This document shows, in pieces, positions 5,448 to 5,810 of a DNA stretch of 5,810 nt (position 1 is its first letter; every line of letters starts with the position of its first letter). Source of the stretch: Planctomycetota bacterium. GTDB taxonomy: Bacteria; Planctomycetota; Phycisphaerae; Sedimentisphaerales; Anaerohalosphaeraceae. A model generated the notes under the pieces. That model saw only the letters and a list, made by a program, of their open reading frames with translations. It did not search any database and was not told the DNA's origin. Location of the stretch: NCBI GenBank assembly GCA_019456245.1, contig VRUF01000192.1, forward strand, positions 1 to 5,810, read 5' to 3'. A program made the translations under genes and the position numbers.

Positions 5448-5810
5448 TTAAAAGCCTATTAGAGACTGCGTTTTTATTATTGTCAGGTGTTCCGGGTATG
5501 CGTGGAATGCGTGAATGTGCATTTCGGTTTTTCTTGCTTCGAAGTCGATGTAGCTGAAGGGTTGCAGGGAATCTGGATCTTCGTTTGGGAACTTTACGAA
5601 GAGTCCCCGGTTACGTCCAAAGCGTTCGAGATCCACATTGCTTTGGCGGTAGAGGTTCTCGCTCATTTTTTCGACCTGGAAGTTTGTCATGTAGCTAAGT
5701 CCGCGGCTTAGAGTGCACTTGTGAGTTTTTTGTCCCCGGAACTGGAATTTTTCTATGAGTCCTCTTTTCGGGAGAGATTGGTCGGGAAAACTGATAAGCT
5801 CGGTGAGACA
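5448..5810 (-). CDS. C-terminal part of an unrecognised protein, cut by the window edge
   Basis: The frame is open from the right edge of the window to a TAA at 5450-5448, giving about 120 residues, so the true start lies beyond 5810. The internal ATG at 5690 is probably not the start, because the coding frame continues upstream without a stop and no Shine-Dalgarno precedes it. The visible part looks soluble, with no membrane segment, and is rich in aromatic residues; MHIHAFHAYPEHLTIIKTQ lies near the C-terminus. From memory this recalls the end of DUF2617-type proteins of planctomycetes, but I could not verify that and assign no function. It converges with the secreted protein gene across 50 nt. 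Confidence 0.65.
   Translation of the reverse strand, partial: CLTELISFPDQSLPKRGLIEKFQFRGQKTHKCTLSRGLSYMTNFQVEKMSENLYRQSNVDLERFGRNRGLFVKFPNEDPDSLQPFSYIDFEARKTEMHIHAFHAYPEHLTIIKTQSLIGF

Noticed and set aside
5487..5711. Plus-strand 74-residue frame
   Set aside because: It is antisense to a frame that stays open to the window edge and looks protein-like. It has no clear ribosome binding site.
1..5810. CRISPR array, tRNA, rRNA or insertion sequence
   Set aside because: No regular direct repeats with spacers, no tRNA cloverleaf or rRNA core sequence, and no transposase motif were seen. The intergenic repeats are degenerate and irregularly spaced.

Overview
The window looks like a chromosomal segment from a Planctomycetota bacterium, most likely of the Phycisphaerae/Sedimentisphaerales kind. 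This is inference from three things: a secreted protein ending in two dockerin-like repeats of the form GD.DG.V...DLA.LA..WL, which is very common in that group; a small coiled-coil protein of a type I associate with planctomycetes; and moderate GC with T-rich intergenic DNA. No tRNA, rRNA, CRISPR array, insertion sequence or phage gene is visible.

Layout: (1) 1-226 is intergenic, with a two-hairpin repeat unit and a good Rho-independent terminator for the next gene. (2) 227-2737, minus strand, encodes ClpC, the AAA+ unfoldase that feeds ClpP. It appears monocistronic: own promoter, own terminator, and no ctsR, mcsA or mcsB beside it. (3) 2738-3080 holds the clpC promoter, several near-palindromes and two further repeat copies. 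(4) 3081-3338, minus strand, is a small coiled-coil protein of unknown function. (5) 3339-3774 is a divergent intergenic region with promoters pointing both ways, an orphan hairpin and a repeat fragment. (6) 3775-5397, plus strand, encodes a secreted protein with two retropepsin-like aspartic protease lobes (DTGA in both), a basic segment after the signal peptide and a dockerin-like C-terminus. (7) 5398-5447 is a short convergent junction with heptamer repeats and a hairpin. (8) 5448-5810, minus strand, is the C-terminal part of a gene that runs off the right edge.

The genes do not form an obvious pathway. ClpC is cytoplasmic protein quality control, the 540-residue protein is exported, and the other two are unassigned. 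The most notable items are the two-lobed, pepsin-like arrangement built from retropepsin-type motifs in a bacterial secreted protein, and the degenerate two-hairpin repeat found at several intergenic positions.
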